Shown here one piece after another: positions 6,733-12,381 of a DNA stretch of 12,381 bases. Under the pieces are notes generated by a model. It did not search any database and was not told the origin of the DNA. It was given only the letters and a program-made list of their open reading frames with translations. Source of the DNA: Acinetobacter lwoffii (GTDB taxonomy: Bacteria > Pseudomonadota > Gammaproteobacteria > Pseudomonadales > Moraxellaceae); contig NZ_DCLL01000034.1 of assembly GCF_002321025.1 (NCBI RefSeq), positions 53,749 to 66,129 on the forward strand, written 5' to 3'. Numbering within the stretch: the first letter of the stretch is position 1; each line of letters begins with the position of its first letter. Made by a program: the position numbers and the translations under genes.

Positions 6733-8568
6733 ATGTCAGAGTCGAATCCTCTTGTTAATTTTACCCATATCACAGTCGCAGGCAGTGGTGTTTTGGGCTA
6801 TCAAATCGCCGTACAAGCGGCGTTTCATGGTTTTAAAGTCGTTGTGTATGATATCAATGACGAGGTGCTCAATAAAGCCAAAACCAAATTTGCCAATATC
6901 GCCAAACGTCATCAGGATGATTTAAGTGAAACAAGCGAACAAGCCAAACAGGCTGAACAAAACTTGAGCTATACATCAGATTTAACCGCCGCCTTAAAAG
7001 ACGCCGACTTGTTGATTGAAGCGGTGCCCGAAGATGTCGCCATCAAAAAAGATTTTTATCAAAAAGCCTCAGCAGCCGCACCCGAAAAAACCGTATTTGT
7101 CAGTAACTCATCTACCATGTTGCCCAGTGATTTGGTCAAATTTACCGACCGTCCTGCTAAGTTTTTGATGATGCATTTTGCCAATGAGATTTGGAAGCGC
7201 AATCTTGCCGAAATTATGTCGCATGCCGATACTGACCCTAATGTATTTGATGGGGTGACCGCGTTTGCCAAACAAATCGGCATGGTGCCTATTATCGTCA
7301 ACAAAGAAACCTCGGGCTATGTACTAAATTCACTACTCAATCCTTGGTTAAATGCAGGGATGCAGCTGTATATCCAAGGCATTGCTGACATTCAAACCAT
7401 CGACAAAACTTGGATGCTTGGCACAGGCTCGCCGATGGGACCATTTGCTTTTTATGATATGCTGGGGCTGACTACCCCTTACAATATTTACAAGCTTGCT
7501 GTGGCTAAGGGCAAACAACAAGACCAAGCGGTCGTCGATATGCTCAAAAAAGATTACATTGAGAAAAATAAACTGGGCGTACCAACGGGCGAAGGATTTT
7601 ATCAATACCCCAATCCCGCCTTTAAAAATCCTGATTTTTTAAAACCACCCAAAGCGGATTTATCCAAAGTACCCTATAAAAATATTACCGTGGCAGGCAG
7701 TGGCGTATTGGGCAACCAAATTGCGGTGCAATGTGCGTTTCATGGGTTTAACGTGACGATTTATGACATTAACGATGACGCGATTGCTAAGGCGAAAACC
7801 CGCTTTACCGACCTTGCCAATCAGCATCAGCATGACCTAGGTGAAACCGATGCCCAAGTGGCAGCAGCCAGCAACAATTTGGCTTACACCACGGACTTGA
7901 ATGAGGCGTTAAAAGATGCAGACCTATTGATTGAAGCGGTGCCAGAAAGCTTAGACATCAAAAAAGATTTTTATAGCAAAGCCTCAGCCGCCGCCCCTGC
8001 CAAAACCGTGTTTGCCAGTAACTCATCGACGTTATTGCCAAGCGTGTTATCAACCTTTACTAACCGTCCAGAAAAATTCTTGATGCTGCATTTTGCCAAT
8101 CATATCCATATCCGTAATACGGTGGAGTTGATGGCGGCCCCAAGTTGCGACCCACAAGTCTATGCTGACGTCATCGAATTTGCCAAAGCCATTGCTATGC
8201 TACCGATAGCGGTGAAAAAAGAACAATCGGGCTATGTGCTTGATAGCTTATTGATTCCGTTATTGGTAGCGGGGTTAAAACTGTGGGCAAACGGCGTTGC
8301 CAACGCCGCAACCATTGATAAAACGTGGATGATAGCCACGGGTTCACCCTTTGGACCGATGGCGATTTTGGATAAAAATGGCATGACAACCAACTACAAT
8401 ATCTTAAATGAACTGGCAAAAACGGACCCTTCTTTGCAGCAGCCCGCTGAAAAGCTCAAAGCAGAACTGGTCGATACCAACAAATTGGGTGAAGCCACGG
8501 GTGAAGGGTTCTATCAATATCCTAACCCAGCTTATTTAGCGAAAGATTTTTTAAGCTTAATTCACTAA
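6733..8568 (+). CDS. Tandem-duplicated 3-hydroxyacyl-CoA dehydrogenase (two full units in one chain)
   Basis: This 611-residue protein contains two successive copies of a 3-hydroxyacyl-CoA dehydrogenase of about 300 residues each. Unit 1 (about 10-310) has the NAD-binding GSGVLG (17-22, glycines 17, 19, 22), EAVPE (96-100), SNSST (125-129) and the catalytic-type H148 in MHFANE. Unit 2 (about 316-611) repeats these as GSGVLG (322-327), EAVPE (401-405), SNSST (429-433) and H453 in LHFANH. Each unit ends in a C-terminal dimerisation domain with TGEGFYQYPNPA (285-296 and 589-600). The enzyme should oxidise 3-hydroxyacyl-CoA with NAD+ in fatty-acid breakdown or the reverse in synthesis. The usual HFxNP motif is HFANE/HFANH, so the substrate may differ from classical short-chain enzymes. 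Normal family length is about 280-320, so this is a gene-internal duplication and fusion. AGGAG at 6722-6726 sets the start. It converges with the emrA-like remnant. Confidence 0.9.
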   Translation: MSESNPLVNFTHITVAGSGVLGYQIAVQAAFHGFKVVVYDINDEVLNKAKTKFANIAKRHQDDLSETSEQAKQAEQNLSYTSDLTAALKDADLLIEAVPEDVAIKKDFYQKASAAAPEKTVFVSNSSTMLPSDLVKFTDRPAKFLMMHFANEIWKRNLAEIMSHADTDPNVFDGVTAFAKQIGMVPIIVNKETSGYVLNSLLNPWLNAGMQLYIQGIADIQTIDKTWMLGTGSPMGPFAFYDMLGLTTPYNIYKLAVAKGKQQDQAVVDMLKKDYIEKNKLGVPTGEGFYQYPNPAFKNPDFLKPPKADLSKVPYKNITVAGSGVLGNQIAVQCAFHGFNVTIYDINDDAIAKAKTRFTDLANQHQHDLGETDAQVAAASNNLAYTTDLNEALKDADLLIEAVPESLDIKKDFYSKASAAAPAKTVFASNSSTLLPSVLSTFTNRPEKFLMLHFANHIHIRNTVELMAAPSCDPQVYADVIEFAKAIAMLPIAVKKEQSGYVLDSLLIPLLVAGLKLWANGVANAATIDKTWMIATGSPFGPMAILDKNGMTTNYNILNELAKTDPSLQQPAEKLKAELVDTNKLGEATGEGFYQYPNPAYLAKDFLSLIH

Positions 8569-8606
8569 ACTGCGTTTGGCCAAGGAGAATAAAAAGGGGT
8601 AATTTG

Positions 8607-9439
8607 CTAACTTGACGTATCTACTGTTGCCACTACCGACATGCCGGGTATCAATTCATTCAGACGACTTTGATTGCCATCGATGTCAATGCGTACAGAA
8701 ATGCGCTGTACCACTTTGGTAAAATTCCCGGTGGCATTGTCGGTTTTAATGACACTAAATTCTGACCCTGTTGCGGGGGAGATGCTTTTGACTACCCCCG
8801 TAAATTTTTGTTTGCCTAGGGCATCGACAGTAAACCACGCTTTTTGCCCGATTTTCATTTTATCAATTTGGGTTTCTTTAAAATTGGCAATGACCCACAT
8901 CGATTTTGGAATGAGATAAACCAACTGCGTGCCTTGTGTCACCAACTGACCGGTACGGATATTGATTTGCCCTAATTTACCTGAGGTCGGGGCGGTGATT
9001 AAGCCATACTCTTGGTTGGTATTGGCTTGATTTAGCTGTGCATTGGCGCTTTTAATCTGTGCCACCAAACCAATTTTTGCCACTTCCGCGGTCTTTTGAC
9101 CTTCGCGGGCGACATTGACACTGGCGATTGCTTGGCTCATCAGTGCTTCATTGTTTTTAACTGCCGCTTTGGCAGTATCGACTTCATTTTGTGACACGGC
9201 GCCAACACCGACCAAGGATTCAAGTCGTTTAAGCTGTTGGATAGACAATGCTAGCTGGGTTTTAACTTGTGCTACTTTTGCCTGCGCGGCTTTGACATCG
9301 GCTTTGCGCTGCTCGATGATTTGTTGCTGGTTGGCTAAATTGGTGGTCGCTTGTTCCAGCCCTGATTGCGCTTGTACTACTTGCTGTGAGTAGTTAGCAC
9401 TGCTGACTTTAACTAACGGCTGACCTTGTTTGACGTCCT

Positions 9440-9440
<1 letters not shown>
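8607..9440 (-). pseudogene. 5'-truncated EmrA/HlyD-family membrane fusion protein
   Basis: About 277 C-terminal residues of an EmrA-like periplasmic adaptor are present, read right to left. Recognisable parts are the lipoyl half-motif DVKQGQPLVKV, a long Gln/Ala-rich coiled-coil hairpin (LANQQQIIEQ to QLNQAN), the second lipoyl half LITAPTSGKLGQINIRTGQLV, and the EmrA signature NATGNFTKVVQRISVRI near the C-terminus. EmrA bridges an inner-membrane MFS pump and TolC. The cytoplasmic start, membrane anchor and first lipoyl strand (about 60-70 residues) are missing: homology stops at 9438-9440, where the tRNA-Gly fragment begins. The open frame continues to an ATG at 9551 only because the tRNA antisense strand is open, giving the well-known spurious GNETRTRDPNL peptide. 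Without its anchor the product would not work, so I call it a pseudogene. No emrB follows on the minus strand. Confidence 0.85.
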
Positions 9441-9480
<40 letters not shown>

Positions 9481-9485
9481 AATTC

Positions 9486-9517
9486 AAAAAGCCCTAATCG
9501 AAAGATTGGGGCTTTTT
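9486..9517 (+). terminator. Intrinsic terminator directly after the tRNA fragment
   Basis: A 14-bp stem with one G-T pair, AAAAAGCCCTAATC (9486-9499) with GATTGGGGCTTTTT (9504-9517), has a GAAA tetraloop. It sits 5 bp past the CCA, as terminators of genuine tRNA genes do. It suggests the tRNA homology was captured together with, or is backed by, its terminator. Confidence 0.88.
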
Positions 9518-9616
9518 CGTTGTTGATTTTAAATAACATTTTTTCTTTCATTCTATAAAGCTATCAGCTTCAAAGTGAGTAAAAAGTTAAGTTAGATCAG
9601 TTAAGAGTGGGCTTAC

Positions 9617-9636
9617 GTGACCAAAAGTGACCAAAA
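9617..9636 (+). repeat. Tandem GTGACCAAAA pair (candidate integrase arm-type sites)
   Basis: Two exact 10-nt copies are directly adjacent (9617-9626, 9627-9636), one helical turn apart. They lie 137 bp from the tRNA-derived core and share TGACCAAA with the palindrome at 9780-9799. Adjacent direct repeats in this position resemble integrase arm-type binding sites. Repressor binding is the alternative. Confidence 0.55.
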
Positions 9637-9779
9637 CGTGCCCTATCAATGTCAACTATAGATCAACATGTTTAAGTTTTTGCATGAATTCTACTCAATA
9701 TGAACTGAGTAATTTTTAAAAAAACCTGAAGCACTCCCTTATGGCTTTCATTAAAGCTTTTTAATCTCTTATAAAAAAT

Positions 9780-9799
9780 GGTGACCAAATTTGGTCACC
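9780..9799. promoter_or_regulatory. 20-bp perfect palindrome GGTGACCAAATTTGGTCACC
   Basis: Each half contains TGACCAAA, the same word as the tandem pair at 9617-9636. It lies 72 bp past the stop of the minus-strand repressor gene. It could be an operator for a dimeric regulator, a paired arm-type site or a hairpin ending repressor transcription, although T runs beside it are short. Confidence 0.6.
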
Positions 9800-9871
9800 A
9801 AAAATACTCAATAAAAACAATATACTAACTAGAAAATCATTAAATTATATGACGCTTTTTATTAGCAATAA

Positions 9872-10078
9872 TTATTCATCTGGCTTGAACTTTAATAAAT
9901 CACCAACGTCTACATTTAACAATACGCACAATTTTTCTAATGTTTCAAAATCAATACGAGTTGATTGACCATTATAAAGCTTATGTAAAGTCGTCTTACT
10001 CATTCCGGTTGCCCGAGCTACATCTGCCACTTTCATTCTTCGTTCCGCCAAAAGAACAGGCAAGTTACAAACTATCAT
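9872..10078 (-). CDS. Small XRE/Cro-type HTH repressor
   Basis: This 68-residue protein is essentially one Cro/C1-type helix-turn-helix domain. VADVARATGMSKTTLHKLYNG (about 17-37) is the HTH, followed by TRIDFETLEKLCVLLNVDVGDLLKF (about 40-64), the usual final helices of short phage and plasmid regulators. It has no separate dimerisation or cleavage domain, so it would not be a RecA-cleavable CI. It is transcribed away from the excisionase-like gene across a 110-bp shared region with three CATTGTG repeats. One repeat (10089-10095) lies at its own translation start region, which suggests autoregulation and control of the excisionase/integrase operon (inference). Confidence 0.85.
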   Translation of the reverse strand: MIVCNLPVLLAERRMKVADVARATGMSKTTLHKLYNGQSTRIDFETLEKLCVLLNVDVGDLLKFKPDE

Positions 10079-10085
10079 TAATTAC

Positions 10086-10165
10086 CACCATTGTGTAATA
10101 AAGTACTTGCATGATGTATTAAACGCATTTATTATTGCATTGTGATCTTAAATAACACCATTGTG
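10086..10165. promoter_or_regulatory. Divergent control region with three CATTGTG repeats
   Basis: CATTGTG occurs at 10089-10095, 10138-10144 and 10159-10165, all in the same orientation. The outer two are part of a longer CACCATTGTG (10086-10095, 10156-10165). The second and third copies are 21 bp apart, about two helical turns. The first is about 11 bp from the repressor start; the third lies just before a TTTATA-type -10 candidate near 10170 for the excisionase gene. This arrangement fits operators for the adjacent HTH protein. Confidence 0.55.
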
Positions 10166-10188
10166 ATACTTTATAAAAGGATACAAAC

Positions 10189-10404
10189 ATGAATCTTACT
10201 TATATTACTACAAAAGAATTGGCAGAACGAATCCATTATAACGAACGTACCATTCGTAATCAGTTAAAGGATAGCGTTCTAATCGAAGGTATTCATTACA
10301 TCCGCCCTTTTGGTGGACGCAAAATTTTATATGTATGGGAGCGTATTGAAGAAGATATGACTAAAACCACTTTAGGCTCGCTACACAGCCTACAACTTCA
10401 ATAA
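10189..10404 (+). CDS. Excisionase-like small DNA-binding protein
   Basis: This 71-residue protein begins LTYITTKELAERIHYNERTIRNQLKDS (about 3-29), a MerR/excisionase-type winged helix-turn-helix, followed by a wing-like IEGIHYIRPFGGRKILYVWERIEEDM. Such proteins direct integrases towards excision and often lie directly upstream of the integrase gene, as here (13 bp gap). It has an AAAGGA ribosome binding site. It could alternatively be an AlpA-type activator of integrase. The gene is divergent from the repressor, as in many prophage control modules. Confidence 0.78.
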   Translation: MNLTYITTKELAERIHYNERTIRNQLKDSVLIEGIHYIRPFGGRKILYVWERIEEDMTKTTLGSLHSLQLQ

Positions 10405-10417
10405 GGAGGATATTATT

Positions 10418-11602
10418 ATGGCTGCCATCCGTACTAGATACGGTAAGTTATGTGTCGATTTTCGATACTTAAACATCCGTTGTCGTGAAACAACAGCTCT
10501 TGAAGACAATGCTCCAAATCGCAAAAAGCTTGAAAAAGTGATTGAGCGAATGGAAGCGGAAATCTTATTGGGTATTTTTGACTATGCTAAATACTTTCCA
10601 AAAAGTTCTCGTTTGAAAGAAATCAAAAACGCAGAAAACAGAGTAAATGAAATCAGCTCAAAAACACCTCTATTTTCTAAGTTCTGTGAAATTTGGTTCA
10701 CTGATAAAGAAATAGAGTGGCGTACAAGCTACAAGGGAAAAATTCAAATTGTGATCAAAAAGTACTTAATCCCTTTTTTTGGCACAATTCCGGTTATTAC
10801 TATTAAAAAGTCAGACATTCTTGGATTCCGTTCATCCCTCGCCAAAGTGACTCACGGGAAAAACCAAGAATGCCTTTCACCATCAAGAATCAACCAGATT
10901 ATGATAGCACTTCGTATGATACTCGATAGTGCTGCAGAACGATATGATTTCGACAGCCCTTACAAGAATATCAAGAACTTAAAGCAAGGAAAAATTGAAG
11001 TCACGCCTTTTTCATTAAAGGAAGTACATGCAATTTTGGCCACAGTTCGTGATAATTTTAAACCTTATTACACTATTCGATTTTTCACGGGTATGCGCAC
11101 CAGTGAGATCGATGGATTGCAATGGAAAAATGTGGACTTGCAACGTCGGGAAATCCATATTCGTGAAGCCTTGGTGAATGGGGAGCTGGGTGGAACCAAA
11201 ACCTATGGTTCTGACCGCACAATCCAGATGAGTGACCGGGTTTATCAAGCCTTTCTGCAACAGAAAAGCTTAAATAATGGTAAATCAGAGTTTGTATTCT
11301 GTAATCGTGACGGTGGACCTCTCGATTACCGTTTGGTGAATAAACGTGTCTGGCATCCGATCTTGCGGTTACTAGGATTAAAGCCTCGTCGTGCTTATCA
11401 AACACGCCATACCGCTGCAACATTATGGTTATCTGCAGGCGAGAACCCGGAATGGATCGCACGCCAGCTGGGACATTCAACCACTGAAATGCTGTTCCGG
11501 GTCTATAGCCGCTACATTCCGAATGTTACGCGTCGCGATGGTAGTGCTTTTGAAGCCATGCTGGAGAGACTGAATACAGAGGAGCTTGCCCATGAACAGT
11601 AA
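10418..11602 (+). CDS. int: Tyrosine recombinase / phage-type integrase
   Basis: This 394-residue protein is a lambda-class integrase that would join the element's attachment site to a bacterial tRNA gene. The N-terminal part (about 1-75) looks like an arm-binding domain of the DUF3596 sort (IRTRYGKLCVDFRYLNIRCRETT). A core-binding SAM-like domain (about 84-175) follows, then the catalytic domain. Catalytic residues by pattern are R227 (TGMRTSEI), K261 (GGTKTYGSDR), Y327-x-x-R330 (AYQTRHTAA, with Tyr in place of the usual first His, as in many phage integrases), H353 (LGHST) and nucleophile Y363 (RVYSRYIP). An AAGGAGG ribosome binding site precedes the ATG. It follows the excisionase-like gene and its stop overlaps the next gene. 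The 41-nt tRNA-Gly fragment about 940 bp upstream is its probable core site. Confidence 0.96.
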   Translation: MAAIRTRYGKLCVDFRYLNIRCRETTALEDNAPNRKKLEKVIERMEAEILLGIFDYAKYFPKSSRLKEIKNAENRVNEISSKTPLFSKFCEIWFTDKEIEWRTSYKGKIQIVIKKYLIPFFGTIPVITIKKSDILGFRSSLAKVTHGKNQECLSPSRINQIMIALRMILDSAAERYDFDSPYKNIKNLKQGKIEVTPFSLKEVHAILATVRDNFKPYYTIRFFTGMRTSEIDGLQWKNVDLQRREIHIREALVNGELGGTKTYGSDRTIQMSDRVYQAFLQQKSLNNGKSEFVFCNRDGGPLDYRLVNKRVWHPILRLLGLKPRRAYQTRHTAATLWLSAGENPEWIARQLGHSTTEMLFRVYSRYIPNVTRRDGSAFEAMLERLNTEELAHEQ

Positions 11603-11840
11603 AGCCTTCTTTGGCGGCGTAGTCGTTAGCCTAGAAGCAGATATGGTCGCGCGTGAACTCATTCATGAGTTACACATTCCTAAACTGCACAATCTGGCCT
11701 TTTTGCTGGAAATCAATAAATGCTTCGATGATCACCAGGCTTTAAGGCTTTGGCTACAACGACTGCTGGATGATGGGCAAGCCCATTACGATGATTTAGC
11801 CCGCCAGGCCCGCATCCGGTTAATGAGCCTAGTTCCCTAA
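11592..11840 (+). CDS. Small protein of unknown function downstream of integrase
   Basis: This 82-residue protein is not recognised. It is predicted to be largely helical, with many Leu/Ala residues and charged repeats (HELHIPKLHNLAFLLEINKCFDDHQALRLWLQRLLDDG), and no membrane segment or signal. ATG 11592 is used because GAGGAG (11579-11584) is well placed for it; the in-frame TTG at 11586 is too near. It overlaps the end of int by 11 bp, so it is translationally coupled. Its place between int and the replication gene suggests a role in the element's control or maintenance, but that is only inferred. Confidence 0.65.
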   Translation: MNSKAFFGGVVVSLEADMVARELIHELHIPKLHNLAFLLEINKCFDDHQALRLWLQRLLDDGQAHYDDLARQARIRLMSLVP

Positions 11841-11853
11841 TCAAACAAATATA

Positions 11854-11878
11854 TAAGGTCATCTAATTGATGACCTTA
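11854..11878. terminator. Hairpin between the small gene and the replication gene
   Basis: A perfect 10-bp stem, TAAGGTCATC (11854-11863) with GATGACCTTA (11869-11878), has a 5-nt loop. No T run follows, so it may be a weak terminator, a processing site or an operator for the downstream gene. Confidence 0.5.
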
Positions 11879-11908
11879 GCCCTTCTATACCTATAAAAAG
11901 GTGAAAAT

Positions 11909-12381
11909 ATGCATAAAGATATTTCAATTTGGATGCCACTCTATATTGGCGACTTACAGGCAAAATTCGCACGAATGACTGCAGAACAAATTGGTGCAGC
12001 ACTGCTGTTAATGATGGATTTCTGGAAAAATGGTGCTATTCCTCATGATCTAGCGACGGTCTGCAGCATCACGAAATTACCGCAGCAGACCAAGGCTAAA
12101 ACTTTGTTGAATACGCTGATGTCATTGGAATTGTTTGAAATCGAATCTGAACAGATTCATTCAAATTTTTTAACCAGTTTAAAAAGTCAGGCTTTACAAA
12201 ATCAGCAGATGAAATCTGATAAAGCTAAAAATGCAGCACAAGCACGCTGGAATAAATCCGCAAGTAATGCTCAAGCATCTAACAAGCAAGTGCAAAAAAA
12301 TGCTCAAGCATCCTCTGAGGATACCCCGAGCATTGCTCCGACCAAGCTCAAGCAATGCCCTTCATCTTCATCTTCATCTTC
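11909..12381 (+). CDS. DUF1376-type phage replication protein (N-terminal part)
   Basis: The reading frame starts at ATG 11909 behind AAAGGTG and is open to the window edge (157 full codons). The N-terminus WMPLYIGDLQAKFARMTAEQIGAALLLMMDFW matches the start of DUF1376 proteins (YdaU-like), which are replication-module proteins in prophages, often just before a DnaC-like loader. Residues about 30-95 would form a winged-helix-type domain. After about residue 105 the chain becomes low-complexity (QARWNKSASNAQASN, then NAQAS again), ending in a serine run from a TTCATC repeat at the edge. The C-terminus is missing. The DnaC-like gene at the left edge of the window would be its natural next neighbour. 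Confidence 0.82.
   Translation, partial: MHKDISIWMPLYIGDLQAKFARMTAEQIGAALLLMMDFWKNGAIPHDLATVCSITKLPQQTKAKTLLNTLMSLELFEIESEQIHSNFLTSLKSQALQNQQMKSDKAKNAAQARWNKSASNAQASNKQVQKNAQASSEDTPSIAPTKLKQCPSSSSSS
12266..12354 (+). repeat. Iteron-like GCTCAAGCA repeats inside the replication gene
   Basis: GCTCAAGCA occurs at 12269-12277, 12302-12310 and 12346-12354. The first two are within a 14-nt repeat AATGCTCAAGCATC (12266-12279, 12299-12312) and also encode NAQAS twice. The third is in a different codon phase, so protein repetition does not explain it. An 11-nt palindrome GAGCATTGCTC (12328-12338) lies between. Lambda-like phages place origin iterons within the initiator gene, which makes this a candidate origin. 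Confidence 0.45.
12361..12381 (+). repeat. TTCATC microsatellite at the window edge
   Basis: Three and a half units of the hexamer TTCATC run to the last base and encode alternating Ser codons. The unit length keeps the frame, so copy number could vary without breaking the gene. Short tandem repeats also break assemblies, which may be why the window ends here. Confidence 0.7.

Larger units (their letters stand above)
9552..9871. other. Gene-free attachment arm region
   Basis: I see no gene in these 320 bp between the tRNA fragment/terminator and the repressor. The stretch holds repeated TGACCAAA motifs described separately, and a small stem TACTCA (9692-9697) with TGAGTA (9706-9711) followed by an AT-rich run. 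The position beside the attachment core fits the arm of an attP site, where integrase arm-type and excisionase sites lie. Confidence 0.5.

Noticed and set aside
11085..11480. 131-residue minus-strand open frame within the integrase
   Set aside because: It lies wholly antisense to the catalytic domain of the integrase and shows no recognisable family.
11586..11591. TTG start for the small gene after int
   Set aside because: It lies only 1 base from the GAGGAG motif; ATG 11592 has proper spacing.
12361..12381. CRISPR or other spaced repeat array
   Set aside because: It is a simple hexamer microsatellite with no spacers; no CRISPR-like array was seen anywhere in the window.

Overview
The window looks like DNA from a Moraxellaceae bacterium. 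The genes in the middle (SsuD, DyP and catalase-like heme proteins, a duplicated 3-hydroxyacyl-CoA dehydrogenase, an EmrA/HlyD remnant) read like a Moraxella osloensis or Psychrobacter-type chromosome. The genes at both ends (integrase, excisionase-like protein, small repressor, DUF1376-type replication protein, DnaC-like ATPase) read like an Acinetobacter-type prophage or integrative element. Both assignments rest on recalled protein families, not on a search.

Layout. Positions 1-860 hold the tail of an unidentified reading frame, a DnaC-like helicase-loader ATPase and a strong terminator. A gene-poor junction (about 861-1089) leads to ssuD (1090-2298) with its own terminator. A 583-bp gene-free stretch follows. 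Next is a co-directional set of three heme-peroxidase-related genes: a small barrel-like protein (2882-3451), a DyP-type peroxidase (3655-5244) and a catalase-like heme protein (5327-6481), closed by a strong terminator. A fused tandem-duplicate 3-hydroxyacyl-CoA dehydrogenase (6733-8568) converges on an EmrA/HlyD gene read from the minus strand (8607-9440). That gene has lost its N-terminus: it stops at a 41-nt block matching the 3' half of tRNA-Gly(GCC) (9440-9480). To the right lie a terminator, a gene-free region with repeated TGACCAAA motifs, a divergent repressor/excisionase pair separated by CATTGTG repeats, a tyrosine integrase, a small unknown gene and the start of a DUF1376 protein that runs off the window.

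How it fits together. A 3'-only tRNA fragment lying next to an integrase regulatory region, with unrelated DNA on its other side, is what the attP site of an excised circular element looks like. DUF1376 at the right edge and DnaC at the left edge are genes normally found next to each other. The simplest reading is that the window is one opened circle, or one unit of a tandem array: an integrase/replication module carrying about 8 kb of chromosome-like cargo. A chimeric assembly or two flanking element copies remain possible. The two edges do not join in frame base-to-base, so some sequence would be missing at the low-complexity TTCATC repeat at the right edge.

The most unusual cargo is the three-gene heme-peroxidase-like cluster, whose joint function I cannot name.
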